From JAVVHH01 sp963835135 (lineage in GTDB: Bacteria; Pseudomonadota; Alphaproteobacteria; Acetobacterales; Acetobacteraceae), in NCBI GenBank assembly GCA_963835135.1, contig CAWIEF010000002.1, positions 372,001 through 436,000 on the forward strand: DNA of 64,000 nucleotides, given 5' to 3'. Under the pieces are notes generated by a model. That model was not told where the DNA came from, did not search any database, and worked only from the letters and a program-made list of their open reading frames with translations. Positions 16,581-23,798 of this stretch are shown in pieces; the stretch's first letter is position 1; every line of letters starts with the position of its first letter. A program made the position numbers and the translations under genes.

Positions 16581-17723
16581 ATGGCAACCAGAGTGACCGC
16601 GGACGCGGCGCGCCAGCGACACATCAAGCGGTCGGACATGGTCGCCTGCAAGGTGGCCTTCATCGATTGCAAGATGCCGGGCTCGGAGAACAAGGAGAAC
16701 TACTCCCTGGTCGGCGCCGGCGTGACGCAATCGAGCGATCAGGTGGTCAACATCACCGAAGCCCACGGGTTCAGCCTCGGGGTCGCCGCGATGCCGCCGG
16801 GCACCGTCAACAATCTACACATCCATTTCACGGCCGAAGTGTTCATGATCCAGCGCGGCACCTGGACCTTCCGTTGGGGCGCCAATGGCCAGGACGGCAC
16901 GATCGAGGGCAAGCCGGGCGACGTCGTCTCGATCCCCACCTGGATCTTCCGCGGCTTCACCAATACGGGCGCCGAGGACGGCTGGATTTTCACCGCGCTC
17001 GGCGGCGACGACACCGGGGGGATCATCTGGCACCCCTCGATCCTCGAGACCGCCGCGCAGTACGGGCTGTTCCTGACCCGGCAGAACATGCTGGTCGATT
17101 CCGATCCGGGAACCGACGCGCAGATGCCGGCGCTCAGCGAGGAGCAGATCGCGCTGTTGCCGCGCTACTCGACGGCCGAGATGGCGCGCCGGGTCGTGCC
17201 CGCCGAAGCCCGCGACTGGTCGGACAAGGCGCTGCTCGACTCGGTATTGCCAGGTCACGCGAGCGAGCTGGCGCCCGTCATCGGCCACGGCGTGACCGAA
17301 GACCGCGCCCACGCGGCCCCGATCGGCAACCCGCACGGCTTCTCGATCGAGTGGCTGCGGCTGCAGCCCGGCAACCGCGTCGGGCGGCACCTTCTGGCCG
17401 AAAAGCAGGTCATCATCGTGTTCAAGGGCGCGCTGCGCATCGAGCTGAACGAGGGCGACGTGGTGGCCGACATCGGCACCGGCGAGTGCTTCTCCGCCCC
17501 GCCCGGAACATGGCGCAGCTTGGTGGCTGTCGGCGACGGGCCGGTCGAGGCCACGCTGATCACCAGCGGCGACGCCCGCAAGCGGATCACCTGGTCCCCG
17601 GAGATCGTCCGTGAGGCAATGGCGCATGGCGTCGGCCTCGATCATGACGGCCATGTCGCGCCGCTGGCGCTGCTGCCGCCGCCGACCCTGGCTGCGGTGA
17701 CGGCGCTGATGTCGGCGCGCTAG
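16581..17723 (+). CDS. Bicupin protein
   Basis: 380-residue soluble protein with two cupin domains (about residues 60-150 and 255-345). Domain 1 fits cupin motif 1 exactly: HIHFTAEVFMIQRG gives His-x-His, Glu and Gly at the right spacing; in motif 2 the usual metal-binding His is Arg (IPTWIFRGFTN). Domain 2 keeps only the first His (GRHLLAEKQVIIVFKG), and its motif 2 also has Arg (PPGTWRSL). So domain 1 could hold a metal with three ligands and domain 2 probably none. The ATG at 16581 follows GGAGAAGG. It is directly downstream of operator 1. Its stop shares the bases CTAG with the stop of the convergent LacI gene. Function is unknown: dioxygenase, isomerase or binding protein are possible. 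Confidence 0.85.
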   Translation: MATRVTADAARQRHIKRSDMVACKVAFIDCKMPGSENKENYSLVGAGVTQSSDQVVNITEAHGFSLGVAAMPPGTVNNLHIHFTAEVFMIQRGTWTFRWGANGQDGTIEGKPGDVVSIPTWIFRGFTNTGAEDGWIFTALGGDDTGGIIWHPSILETAAQYGLFLTRQNMLVDSDPGTDAQMPALSEEQIALLPRYSTAEMARRVVPAEARDWSDKALLDSVLPGHASELAPVIGHGVTEDRAHAAPIGNPHGFSIEWLRLQPGNRVGRHLLAEKQVIIVFKGALRIELNEGDVVADIGTGECFSAPPGTWRSLVAVGDGPVEATLITSGDARKRITWSPEIVREAMAHGVGLDHDGHVAPLALLPPPTLAAVTALMSAR

Positions 17724-18745
17724 AGCCGGGCCGAACCGCGCTCGACCAGCCGGCCGGGCAGCAGGACGCGCTGAGCGCGTTCGCCCGGCGCGTCGAGGCG
17801 GCGGACGAGCATGGCGGCGGCAGCGCTGGCGAGCTGATCGATCGGTTGCTGCACCGTCGTCAGGTCGTAGCTCTGATGGGCGGCTTCGGCGACATCGTCG
17901 AACCCGATGACGGACAGGTCGCCGGGAGCCGTGAGCCCGAGGTCGAACCGGCACGCGTCCAACACGCCGAAGGCGAGCGGGTCCGTGACGCAGAACACCG
18001 CGTCCGGCGCTCCGGCGCGGCGCACATGCTCGAGGAATGTGGTGCGGCCGCCCGCGTAATCGGGGCCGGAGGCGAGCACCGTCACCTCGCCGGGTGCGAC
18101 GGCGGCCAAGCCGGCCAGGAACCCCTCGGCCCGCTCGCGGTTGACCGGCCAGTCGGCCGGTCCGCCCAGGCAGACGAACCGGCGATGGCCCGCTTCGTAC
18201 AGGCGATGGGCGACGAGCCGCCCGGCCGCATCGTGATCGGTCGCCACCCGGTCCACGTGCGAGAGCGCGATGGGACGGTTGAAGAACACGACCGGCACTC
18301 CCCGCTGGAGAAAGGGGCGCACCTGCTCTTCGCCTAGCGTTGCCGCGACAATCAATCCGTCGAGCGGGTAGGTCTGTGCCGCATGCGCCGCAGCATGGGC
18401 CGCTTGGTCGTAGTCGGCGCTGACGGCAAACAGCAGGAGCTGCTTGCCAGCCTCGGCCAAGGCCCGGCCGATGCCGCCGACGATCGCCGGGTTGGCGCGC
18501 AGAGTAAAATCCGTGACGATGACGGCAACCAGGTTGGAGCGCCGCGTGATCAGCGAGCGGGCGAGCGCGTTCGGCACATACCCCAGCTGCGCCGCGACCG
18601 CCTGGACGCGGGCCCGCGTGCTGGCCGACATCTCGCTGTCCGGCCGGAAGCAGCGCGACACGGTCGATTGCGCGACGCCGGCCGCGACCGCCACCTCGTA
18701 GGAGGTGACCCGGCGGCCCAGCGGGACTTTGAGCTTGGGCGACAT
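17720..18745 (-). CDS. LacI-family transcriptional regulator
   Basis: 341 aa. The N-terminal helix-turn-helix reads SYEVAVAAGVAQSTVSRCFR, with the hinge-helix region following (LGYVPNALARSLIT), then a periplasmic-binding-protein-like effector domain ending in DDVAEAAHQ...TTVQQPIDQL. I chose the ATG at 18745 because longer starts add residues ahead of the normal LacI N-terminus. It is divergent from the SnoaL-like pair at 18834, with operator 2 between them, so it probably represses itself and the neighbours in response to the imported compound or a product of it. Confidence 0.93.
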   Translation of the reverse strand: MSPKLKVPLGRRVTSYEVAVAAGVAQSTVSRCFRPDSEMSASTRARVQAVAAQLGYVPNALARSLITRRSNLVAVIVTDFTLRANPAIVGGIGRALAEAGKQLLLFAVSADYDQAAHAAAHAAQTYPLDGLIVAATLGEEQVRPFLQRGVPVVFFNRPIALSHVDRVATDHDAAGRLVAHRLYEAGHRRFVCLGGPADWPVNRERAEGFLAGLAAVAPGEVTVLASGPDYAGGRTTFLEHVRRAGAPDAVFCVTDPLAFGVLDACRFDLGLTAPGDLSVIGFDDVAEAAHQSYDLTTVQQPIDQLASAAAAMLVRRLDAPGERAQRVLLPGRLVERGSARL

Positions 18746-18786
18746 GCCCTTCCAATGGCAACGCGCTCGCCGGCGTGCAAGCGGGG

Positions 18787-18814
18787 TTGTCAGCGTGGAG
18801 CAGCGGGTTTTAAC
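18787..18814 (+). promoter_or_regulatory. Predicted promoter of the SnoaL-like gene pair
   Basis: TTGTCA at 18787-18792 with TTTAAC at 18809-18814 (16-base spacer). The palindrome begins one base later, mirroring the arrangement at the bicupin promoter. The mRNA leader would be only about 13 bases. Confidence 0.45.
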
Positions 18815-18815
18815 T

Positions 18816-18831
18816 CCGCATTCGAATGCAG
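18816..18831. promoter_or_regulatory. LacI-type operator 2
   Basis: CCGCATTCGAATGCAG, sharing 15 of 16 bases with operator 1; the inner 12 bases (GCATTCGAATGC) are a perfect palindrome. It lies between the divergent LacI gene and the SnoaL-like pair, ending two bases before the ATG at 18834, so a bound repressor would block the transcription start. Confidence 0.78.
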
Positions 18832-18833
18832 AG

Positions 18834-19889
18834 ATGGAAATGCCTAAATCTGACGGCGAAGACCTGCTTGCCACCGCCTTTGCGCCCTACCGCGATCCCC
18901 GCGACTACATCCTGAGCTGGACCGACGCGATCTGGATCGATCGCGGGCTCGGCCGGCTGACCGAGCATTACGACAAGCGCGTCAAGGTCCACACCGCCTA
19001 TGGCGAGACGTATGACTGGGACCACGTCGTCAGCAACTCGCTGCAGAAATTTGCCGCGTTCCCGAACGGTGGCGGTGGCCACGGCGAGGACGTGATTTGG
19101 GAGCAGCGGGGCCGCAACGGCTTCATCAGCTCGCACCGGGTGTTCAAGTCCGGCACGCATACCGGGTTCTGGACCTATGGCCCGCCGACCGGGCGCGACT
19201 GGGTCTCGCGGACGGTGGCGCACTGCCTGGTGCAGGACAACCAGATCCTCGAGGAGTGGCTGGTCCGCGACGAGTGGGCCGTGCTCGAGCAGCTCGGCCT
19301 CGATCCCTATGCGATCGCCGCCGATCTCGCCATGGCCAGCCCGGTGCTGGGCGGCGGGATGCAGGCGGGGGCGGATATCGGCGCGTTCGCCGGCCGCATC
19401 GCCGACCCGGCCCGCGCAGGCGTCTCTGGCCCGCGCCCGCCGCGCCATGAGCCGGAATGTGCCATGGTCCAGCGCTTCTTTGAGGAAGTCTGGAACCAGC
19501 GCCTGTTCAACCGCGTGCCGGCCTATGTCGATCGGCAGATCGTCTGCAACTCGGTGCGGCTGAAACGGGTGCAAGGGATCGACCCGTATCAGATCGAGCT
19601 GATCAACCTGCTCGCCTCGTTTCCGGATTTCCGGGTCGAAGTCCGCGATATCGCCGTGCTGGATGGGCCGGAACTCGGGCTGCGCATCGCGGTGATTTGG
19701 GTGCTGCGCGGCACCTACTCCGGCGTTCCGACCTACGGGCCGATTACGCGGACGCCGGTGAACGTGCTGGGCGCGAGCCATTTCGAGATGCGCGACGGCA
19801 AGGTGCTGCGCGAATGGCGGCTGGTGGACGAGATCGCGGTGCTGGCGCAGATCCATGCGGGCCGGGTCGCGACGGGCGGGATAGCGTGA
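18834..19889 (+). CDS. Two-domain SnoaL/NTF2-fold protein, paralogue 2
   Basis: 351 aa, soluble, related along its length to the proteins at 15389 and 19889. The first domain shows EDVIWEQRGRNGFISSHRV, TYGPPTGRDWVSRTVAHCLV and EEWLVRDEWAVLEQLGLDPY; the second shows VWNQRLFNRV, LASFPDFRVEV and EWRLVDEIAVLAQIHAG. The ATG at 18834 directly follows operator 2; an ATG at 18840 is an equally possible start, since neither has a strong ribosome-binding site. The stop overlaps the next ATG (TGATG), so paralogues 2 and 3 are translated together and may form a complex. Confidence 0.82.
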   Translation: MEMPKSDGEDLLATAFAPYRDPRDYILSWTDAIWIDRGLGRLTEHYDKRVKVHTAYGETYDWDHVVSNSLQKFAAFPNGGGGHGEDVIWEQRGRNGFISSHRVFKSGTHTGFWTYGPPTGRDWVSRTVAHCLVQDNQILEEWLVRDEWAVLEQLGLDPYAIAADLAMASPVLGGGMQAGADIGAFAGRIADPARAGVSGPRPPRHEPECAMVQRFFEEVWNQRLFNRVPAYVDRQIVCNSVRLKRVQGIDPYQIELINLLASFPDFRVEVRDIAVLDGPELGLRIAVIWVLRGTYSGVPTYGPITRTPVNVLGASHFEMRDGKVLREWRLVDEIAVLAQIHAGRVATGGIA

Positions 19890-20863
19890 TGGTCGCGCCG
19901 GTTCTGAACGGCTACGCGGATGTGCCGTCCTTCATCTACGGCATCACGCGCGAAATTTGGGAGGATCGCGGCGTCGGCGGCAAACTGGCCGGGCTGTACG
20001 CGCCCCATGTGCTGGTGCGAGCCGCAACCGGGCTGACGGCGGACAACACCGGCGTTACCGCGCAAACGCTGCAAACGCTGCACCAATTCCCCGACCGGCA
20101 GCTGGTCGGCGAGGACGTCATCTGGACGGCGTACGACGACGGATCGTTCCTGTCGTCGCACCGGCTGGTCTCCGTCATGCGCCATCACGGCGCCGGCAGC
20201 TATGGCCCGGCCACCGGGCGGATCGTCCGATCGCGCATCATCGCCGATTGCTGGGTGGTGAACGGCGTCGTCACGGAGGAGTGGCTGGCGCGCGACCAGG
20301 CGGCGTTCGCCCTCTGTCTCGGCCAGGACCCGCGCGCCCTGGCGCAGGAAATGGCCGACGCCGACCTGCGCCGCCATGGCGAGATCGGCTACTACACGCC
20401 GGCGCGTGACAAGCCCGGCGTGTATCGCCCGGCGGTGCAGGCCGGCGCCGAGGAGTACGCAGCGGGCTATCGCCTGCTGTGGGGCGAGAAGGACGTCGCT
20501 GCGCTGCGCTCGCTGTATTTCGAAGGGGCGGCGGTGGCGATCCCCGGAGGCGAGACGCGCTACGGCCATGCCGACATCGACCGGTTCTATCTCGGCTATC
20601 TCGCCTCGTTCCCCGACGCCGCTTTCACGCTGCACAGCGCGACGGTCAACCGCGACCCGGGCCGGCCGCTACGCGTGGCGCTTCGCTGGTCGCTGGACGC
20701 GACGCACGCGGGCTACGGCCATTTCGGCGAGCCCAGCGGGGCGGCCGTCCACGTGATGGGGTTCAGCCAGGCGGAGATCGTGGACGGGCTCGTCCGCGCC
20801 GAATGGGTGGTGGTGGACGAAGTCGCCATCTGGAAGCAGATCATCGCTCACGGCCTGAGCTGA
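19889..20863 (+). CDS. Two-domain SnoaL/NTF2-fold protein, paralogue 3
   Basis: 324 aa, translationally coupled to paralogue 2. It retains EDVIWTAYDDGSFLSSHRL, GSYGPATGRIVRSRIIADCW, EEWLARDQAAFALCLGQDPR in the first domain and LASFPDAAFTLHS, EWVVVDEVAIWKQII in the second. The first-domain motifs (EDVIW, SSHR, GP.TGR, EW..RD) are shared by paralogues 2 and 3 and less exactly by 1, suggesting that 2 and 3 diverged from each other more recently. No catalytic assignment is possible without a structure. It is convergent with the sugar-binding protein gene. Confidence 0.8.
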   Translation: MVAPVLNGYADVPSFIYGITREIWEDRGVGGKLAGLYAPHVLVRAATGLTADNTGVTAQTLQTLHQFPDRQLVGEDVIWTAYDDGSFLSSHRLVSVMRHHGAGSYGPATGRIVRSRIIADCWVVNGVVTEEWLARDQAAFALCLGQDPRALAQEMADADLRRHGEIGYYTPARDKPGVYRPAVQAGAEEYAAGYRLLWGEKDVAALRSLYFEGAAVAIPGGETRYGHADIDRFYLGYLASFPDAAFTLHSATVNRDPGRPLRVALRWSLDATHAGYGHFGEPSGAAVHVMGFSQAEIVDGLVRAEWVVVDEVAIWKQIIAHGLS

Positions 20864-20869
20864 CCTCGG

Positions 20870-21817
20870 TTACCGGCAGTTCGTCCGGTAGATGTATTTC
20901 TGCACCTCGGGCGTATCGATGTTCTGCGGCGTGGCGACGACGAACGGCGTCGTGATCTCGCGCTCGATTGGCTTGCCGTCGAGCGCGGCGACCATGTTCT
21001 CCAATCCGAGCTGCCCGACCCGGTAGGGATATTGCACGATGTCGGCCGAGACGATCCCGTTGCGGATCGCCTCAACGATCGGATCGGACGTATCGAAGCC
21101 GACGATCTTGATCTTGCCTTCCCGCTGCGCCTCGCGCACGCCGGTGGTGGCACCCTCGGTGTTGTTGGTCGTGATCGTGAAGACGCCGGCGAGGTCGGGA
21201 TTGGCGGCGACGGTCGAGGTGATGATCGACGCGGCCTTGGCGGTTTGGTTGTTGCTATACTGAACGCCCAGGAACTCGATATCCGGGAACTTGCCGATGG
21301 CGTCCTTGAAGCCGGTCAGCCGCTGCTGCGCCACGTTGGCGGCCGGCGAGTTCATCAGCGCCATGACCTTGCCCTTGCCGCCAATCAGCTTGGCCAGTTC
21401 CGCCCCGGCCTGCCGCCCACCCTCGACGTTGTCGGACTGGATGTTCGCGAGTGCGACGCCCATGTCCTTGATGTCGCCATCGATCGAAATGATCTTGATG
21501 CCGCGCTCCTTGGCTTCGATCAGCGTCGCGGTGAGAGCGACCGGGTCGTCCGCGGTGAACAGGATGCCGTTCGGGCGCGCGGCGATGACCGCATCGAGCA
21601 CGCGCATCTGCAGCGCGGGCGTATATTGCTGCGGCCCCTGCGAGTCGAACGTCACGCCAAGCCGTTTGGCCGCCTCGGCCGCCCCGCAAGCGACCGACAT
21701 GTAGAACGGATTGCCGGTGACGCCCTGGATGTAGGTGATCTTGTAGTCTCGCTCGGCCGCATGCGCGTGGGCGAGAGAAGCCGCAAGGACAAAGACGCTG
21801 GCGATGGTACGACGCAT
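20870..21817 (-). CDS. Sugar-type ABC transporter substrate-binding protein (RbsB/FrcB-like)
   Basis: Periplasmic receptor of peripla_BP_4 type, 315 aa, with a Sec signal (MRRTIASVFVLAASLAHAHA). Family features include TGNPFYMSVACGAAEAAKRL, GILFTADDPVALT, IISIDGDI, GRQAGAELAKLIG, and the ligand-pocket VGFDTSDPIVEAIRNG. The ATG at 21817 lies one base after the permease stop. RbsB-type receptors usually bind pentoses, hexoses or polyols, occasionally purines or autoinducer-2; the ligand here is unknown. It is the last gene of the ATPase-permease-receptor operon that starts next to operator 3. Confidence 0.92.
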   Translation of the reverse strand: MRRTIASVFVLAASLAHAHAAERDYKITYIQGVTGNPFYMSVACGAAEAAKRLGVTFDSQGPQQYTPALQMRVLDAVIAARPNGILFTADDPVALTATLIEAKERGIKIISIDGDIKDMGVALANIQSDNVEGGRQAGAELAKLIGGKGKVMALMNSPAANVAQQRLTGFKDAIGKFPDIEFLGVQYSNNQTAKAASIITSTVAANPDLAGVFTITTNNTEGATTGVREAQREGKIKIVGFDTSDPIVEAIRNGIVSADIVQYPYRVGQLGLENMVAALDGKPIEREITTPFVVATPQNIDTPEVQKYIYRTNCR

Positions 21818-21818
21818 G

Positions 21819-22847
21819 TTACAGGCGCTCACTCTTCTGTCGCTTGATCTGGTCGGCATACACGGCGGCGATGACCACGAAGCCGATCACCACCATCTGC
21901 CAGAAGGGCTGGATGCCCATGATGATGAAGCCGTTGGCGAGTACGGCCGGGATGAACACGCCGACGACGGTGCCGATGATCGAGCCGCGGCCGCCGGTCA
22001 ACGCCGTGCCGCCGAGGACGACCGCGGTGATGGCCTCCAGCGGATCGTTGGCGTGCCCCTCGAGCGTTGTGGTGCTGAAGCGGCCGAGCGACAGCATGGC
22101 GGCGAACCCGGCCAACAATCCGCTCAGCATGTAGAGTTTGAGCAGATGGCCCGACACGTTGATGCCGGCCCGGCGTGCCGCCTCGCCATTGGAGCCGACG
22201 AGGTAGGTGTGGCGGCCGAACCGGGTCATGTGCAGCACGATCCCGCCCACGACGGAAACGATCGCCGTCACCACCACCAGCCACGGCACGTTCAGGATCG
22301 AGCCATGGCCGAAGGCGATGAGCGCGTTGGGAACCGTGCGGATGTCGTTGCCGTCGGTGACGAGGTAAGCGGCCCCGAGTGCGGCGCCCATTGAGCCGAG
22401 GGTGGAGATGAGTGCGGAGACCCGGAGCCGGGTGATGCACAGGCCGTTGAACAGGCCCCAAGCCGCCCCGCAGAGCAGCGCCACGGCACTGCCGGCGAGG
22501 ATCGTCAGCGGGCTGTCCGGGTCCATCGACAGCATCACCTGCGCGGCCACGACGCCGGAGAACACGAGCACCGACCCGATCGACAGGTCGAAGCCGCCGG
22601 CGATCATGATGTACGTCGTCCCGACCGCGAGCACGAGCAACACGGCGGCGTCGAGGAAGATGTTGCGGATATTGAAGCTGCTGGCGAACGTCGCCGGGTG
22701 CAGGAACGAGAACAGCGCCACGAGCAGCAGCAGGATGACGCCCATGTAGAACGGCGAGGACGACATGGCATTCTTCAGCAAGCGCCCGCTGCTCGGCGGC
22801 GGCGGCGCAAGCTCGGCCGGGGCGAGCGCGGCGGCGTCGGGCGTCAT
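21819..22847 (-). CDS. Sugar-type ABC transporter permease (RbsC/FrcC-like)
   Basis: Inner-membrane permease of the BPD_transp_2 family, 342 aa, about nine to ten helices. Conserved segments are VGTTYIMIAGGFDLSIGSVLVFSG (shown here only in part: TTYIMIAGGFDLSIGS), ITRLRVSALISTLGS, YLVGSNGEAARRAGINV, and VLGGTALTGGRGSIIGTVVG. The ATG at 22847 overlaps the ATPase stop, so the genes are coupled. The N-terminus has a proline- and alanine-rich cytosolic tail of about 25 residues before the first helix. Confidence 0.93.
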   Translation of the reverse strand: MTPDAAALAPAELAPPPPSSGRLLKNAMSSSPFYMGVILLLLVALFSFLHPATFASSFNIRNIFLDAAVLLVLAVGTTYIMIAGGFDLSIGSVLVFSGVVAAQVMLSMDPDSPLTILAGSAVALLCGAAWGLFNGLCITRLRVSALISTLGSMGAALGAAYLVTDGNDIRTVPNALIAFGHGSILNVPWLVVVTAIVSVVGGIVLHMTRFGRHTYLVGSNGEAARRAGINVSGHLLKLYMLSGLLAGFAAMLSLGRFSTTTLEGHANDPLEAITAVVLGGTALTGGRGSIIGTVVGVFIPAVLANGFIIMGIQPFWQMVVIGFVVIAAVYADQIKRQKSERL

Positions 22848-23638
22848 GCCGCCACCTCGACGTCGAGCGCGCCGGTCATGGCGCCGACCAGATCGGCGAC
22901 GCTCAGTCCGGCGTTGCGCATCGTCGCGATCCGCCGGCCGAGACGCAGCACCTCCACCGTGTCGGCCACCTGGATGACGTCGCGCATGTTGTGGCTGATC
23001 AACACGACGGCGACGCCCGTGTCGCGGATGCGCCGCACAAGGTCCAGCGTGCGGGCGGTCTGCACTACGCCGAGGGCTGCGGTCGGCTCGTCCATGAACA
23101 CGACGCGCTTGGCCCACATGGCGGCCCGGCAGATGGCCACGCTCTGCCGCTGGCCGCCGGACAGGCTGGCGATCGGCGCGTCCATGTCCTTGAGCTGGAC
23201 CTTAAGCTTGGTGAACGCAAGCGCGCTCTCCCGCCGCATCGTTGCGTTGTCGAGAAACCCGAGCCGGCCCATGAGGCCGGGCCGGACGGCTTCCCGCCCC
23301 ATGAACATGTTCGCGCTCGGGGTCAGGTCCGGGCACACGGAGAGATCCTGGTACACCGTCTCGATCCCGAGGGCGTGGGCGTCCGACGGGCTGCCGAAGC
23401 TGACCGGCTTGCCATCGACCAGCAGCGTGCCCTCGGTCGGGCCGTAGACGCCGGACAGGATCTTGACCAGCGTGCTCTTGCCCGCGCCGTTGTCGCCGAT
23501 CAGCGCGGTGATCTCGCCGGAATGGGCATCGAAATCGACGCCGCGAAGGGCCTCGACATGGCCGAACCGTTTGACGATGCCACGGGCTTGCAGGATCGGC
23601 TGGGTATGGGTCGTCGTCGTTTCAGCGGACACGGTCAT
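22844..23638 (-). CDS. Sugar-type ABC transporter ATP-binding protein, single ABC domain (FrcA-like)
   Basis: 264 aa with Walker A GDNGAGKST, signature LSGGQRQSVAICRA, Walker B VVFMDEPTAALG and the switch His (LISHNM). It has one ABC domain, as in FrcA, and not the two tandem domains of RbsA/XylG. GGAGG lies 5-6 bases before the ATG at 23638. Operator 3 is about 52 bases upstream. The Q-loop segment reads YQDLSVCPDLTPSANMFMGRE. Confidence 0.93.
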   Translation of the reverse strand: MTVSAETTTTHTQPILQARGIVKRFGHVEALRGVDFDAHSGEITALIGDNGAGKSTLVKILSGVYGPTEGTLLVDGKPVSFGSPSDAHALGIETVYQDLSVCPDLTPSANMFMGREAVRPGLMGRLGFLDNATMRRESALAFTKLKVQLKDMDAPIASLSGGQRQSVAICRAAMWAKRVVFMDEPTAALGVVQTARTLDLVRRIRDTGVAVVLISHNMRDVIQVADTVEVLRLGRRIATMRNAGLSVADLVGAMTGALDVEVAA

Positions 23639-23689
23639 GGGCGCCTCCTGCATCACAGTTGCAAATGCCGCGAAGCGCTGCAAGCGGTT

Positions 23690-23705
23690 CCGCATTCGGA
23701 TGCGA
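23690..23705. promoter_or_regulatory. LacI-type operator 3
   Basis: CCGCATTCGGATGCGA in the gap between the minus-strand ABC operon (start 23638) and the plus-strand flavoenzyme (start 23799). The inner 14 bases are a palindrome with one mismatched pair, and 14 of 16 bases match operator 1. I could not assign a clear -35/-10 pair around it. Confidence 0.68.
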
Positions 23706-23798
23706 TCAGCGATTTCGGCCCGTTATCGCCGCGGTCGATGCTTGCCAACACGACCCGGATGCGATGCTCTGTCGCCACCACGCCGGCGGGGCCAGAGG

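Noticed and set aside
15551..17614. 687-residue plus-strand frame spanning the SnoaL-like and bicupin genes
   Set aside because: Arg-rich, no domain, overlaps two recognisable genes in other frames.
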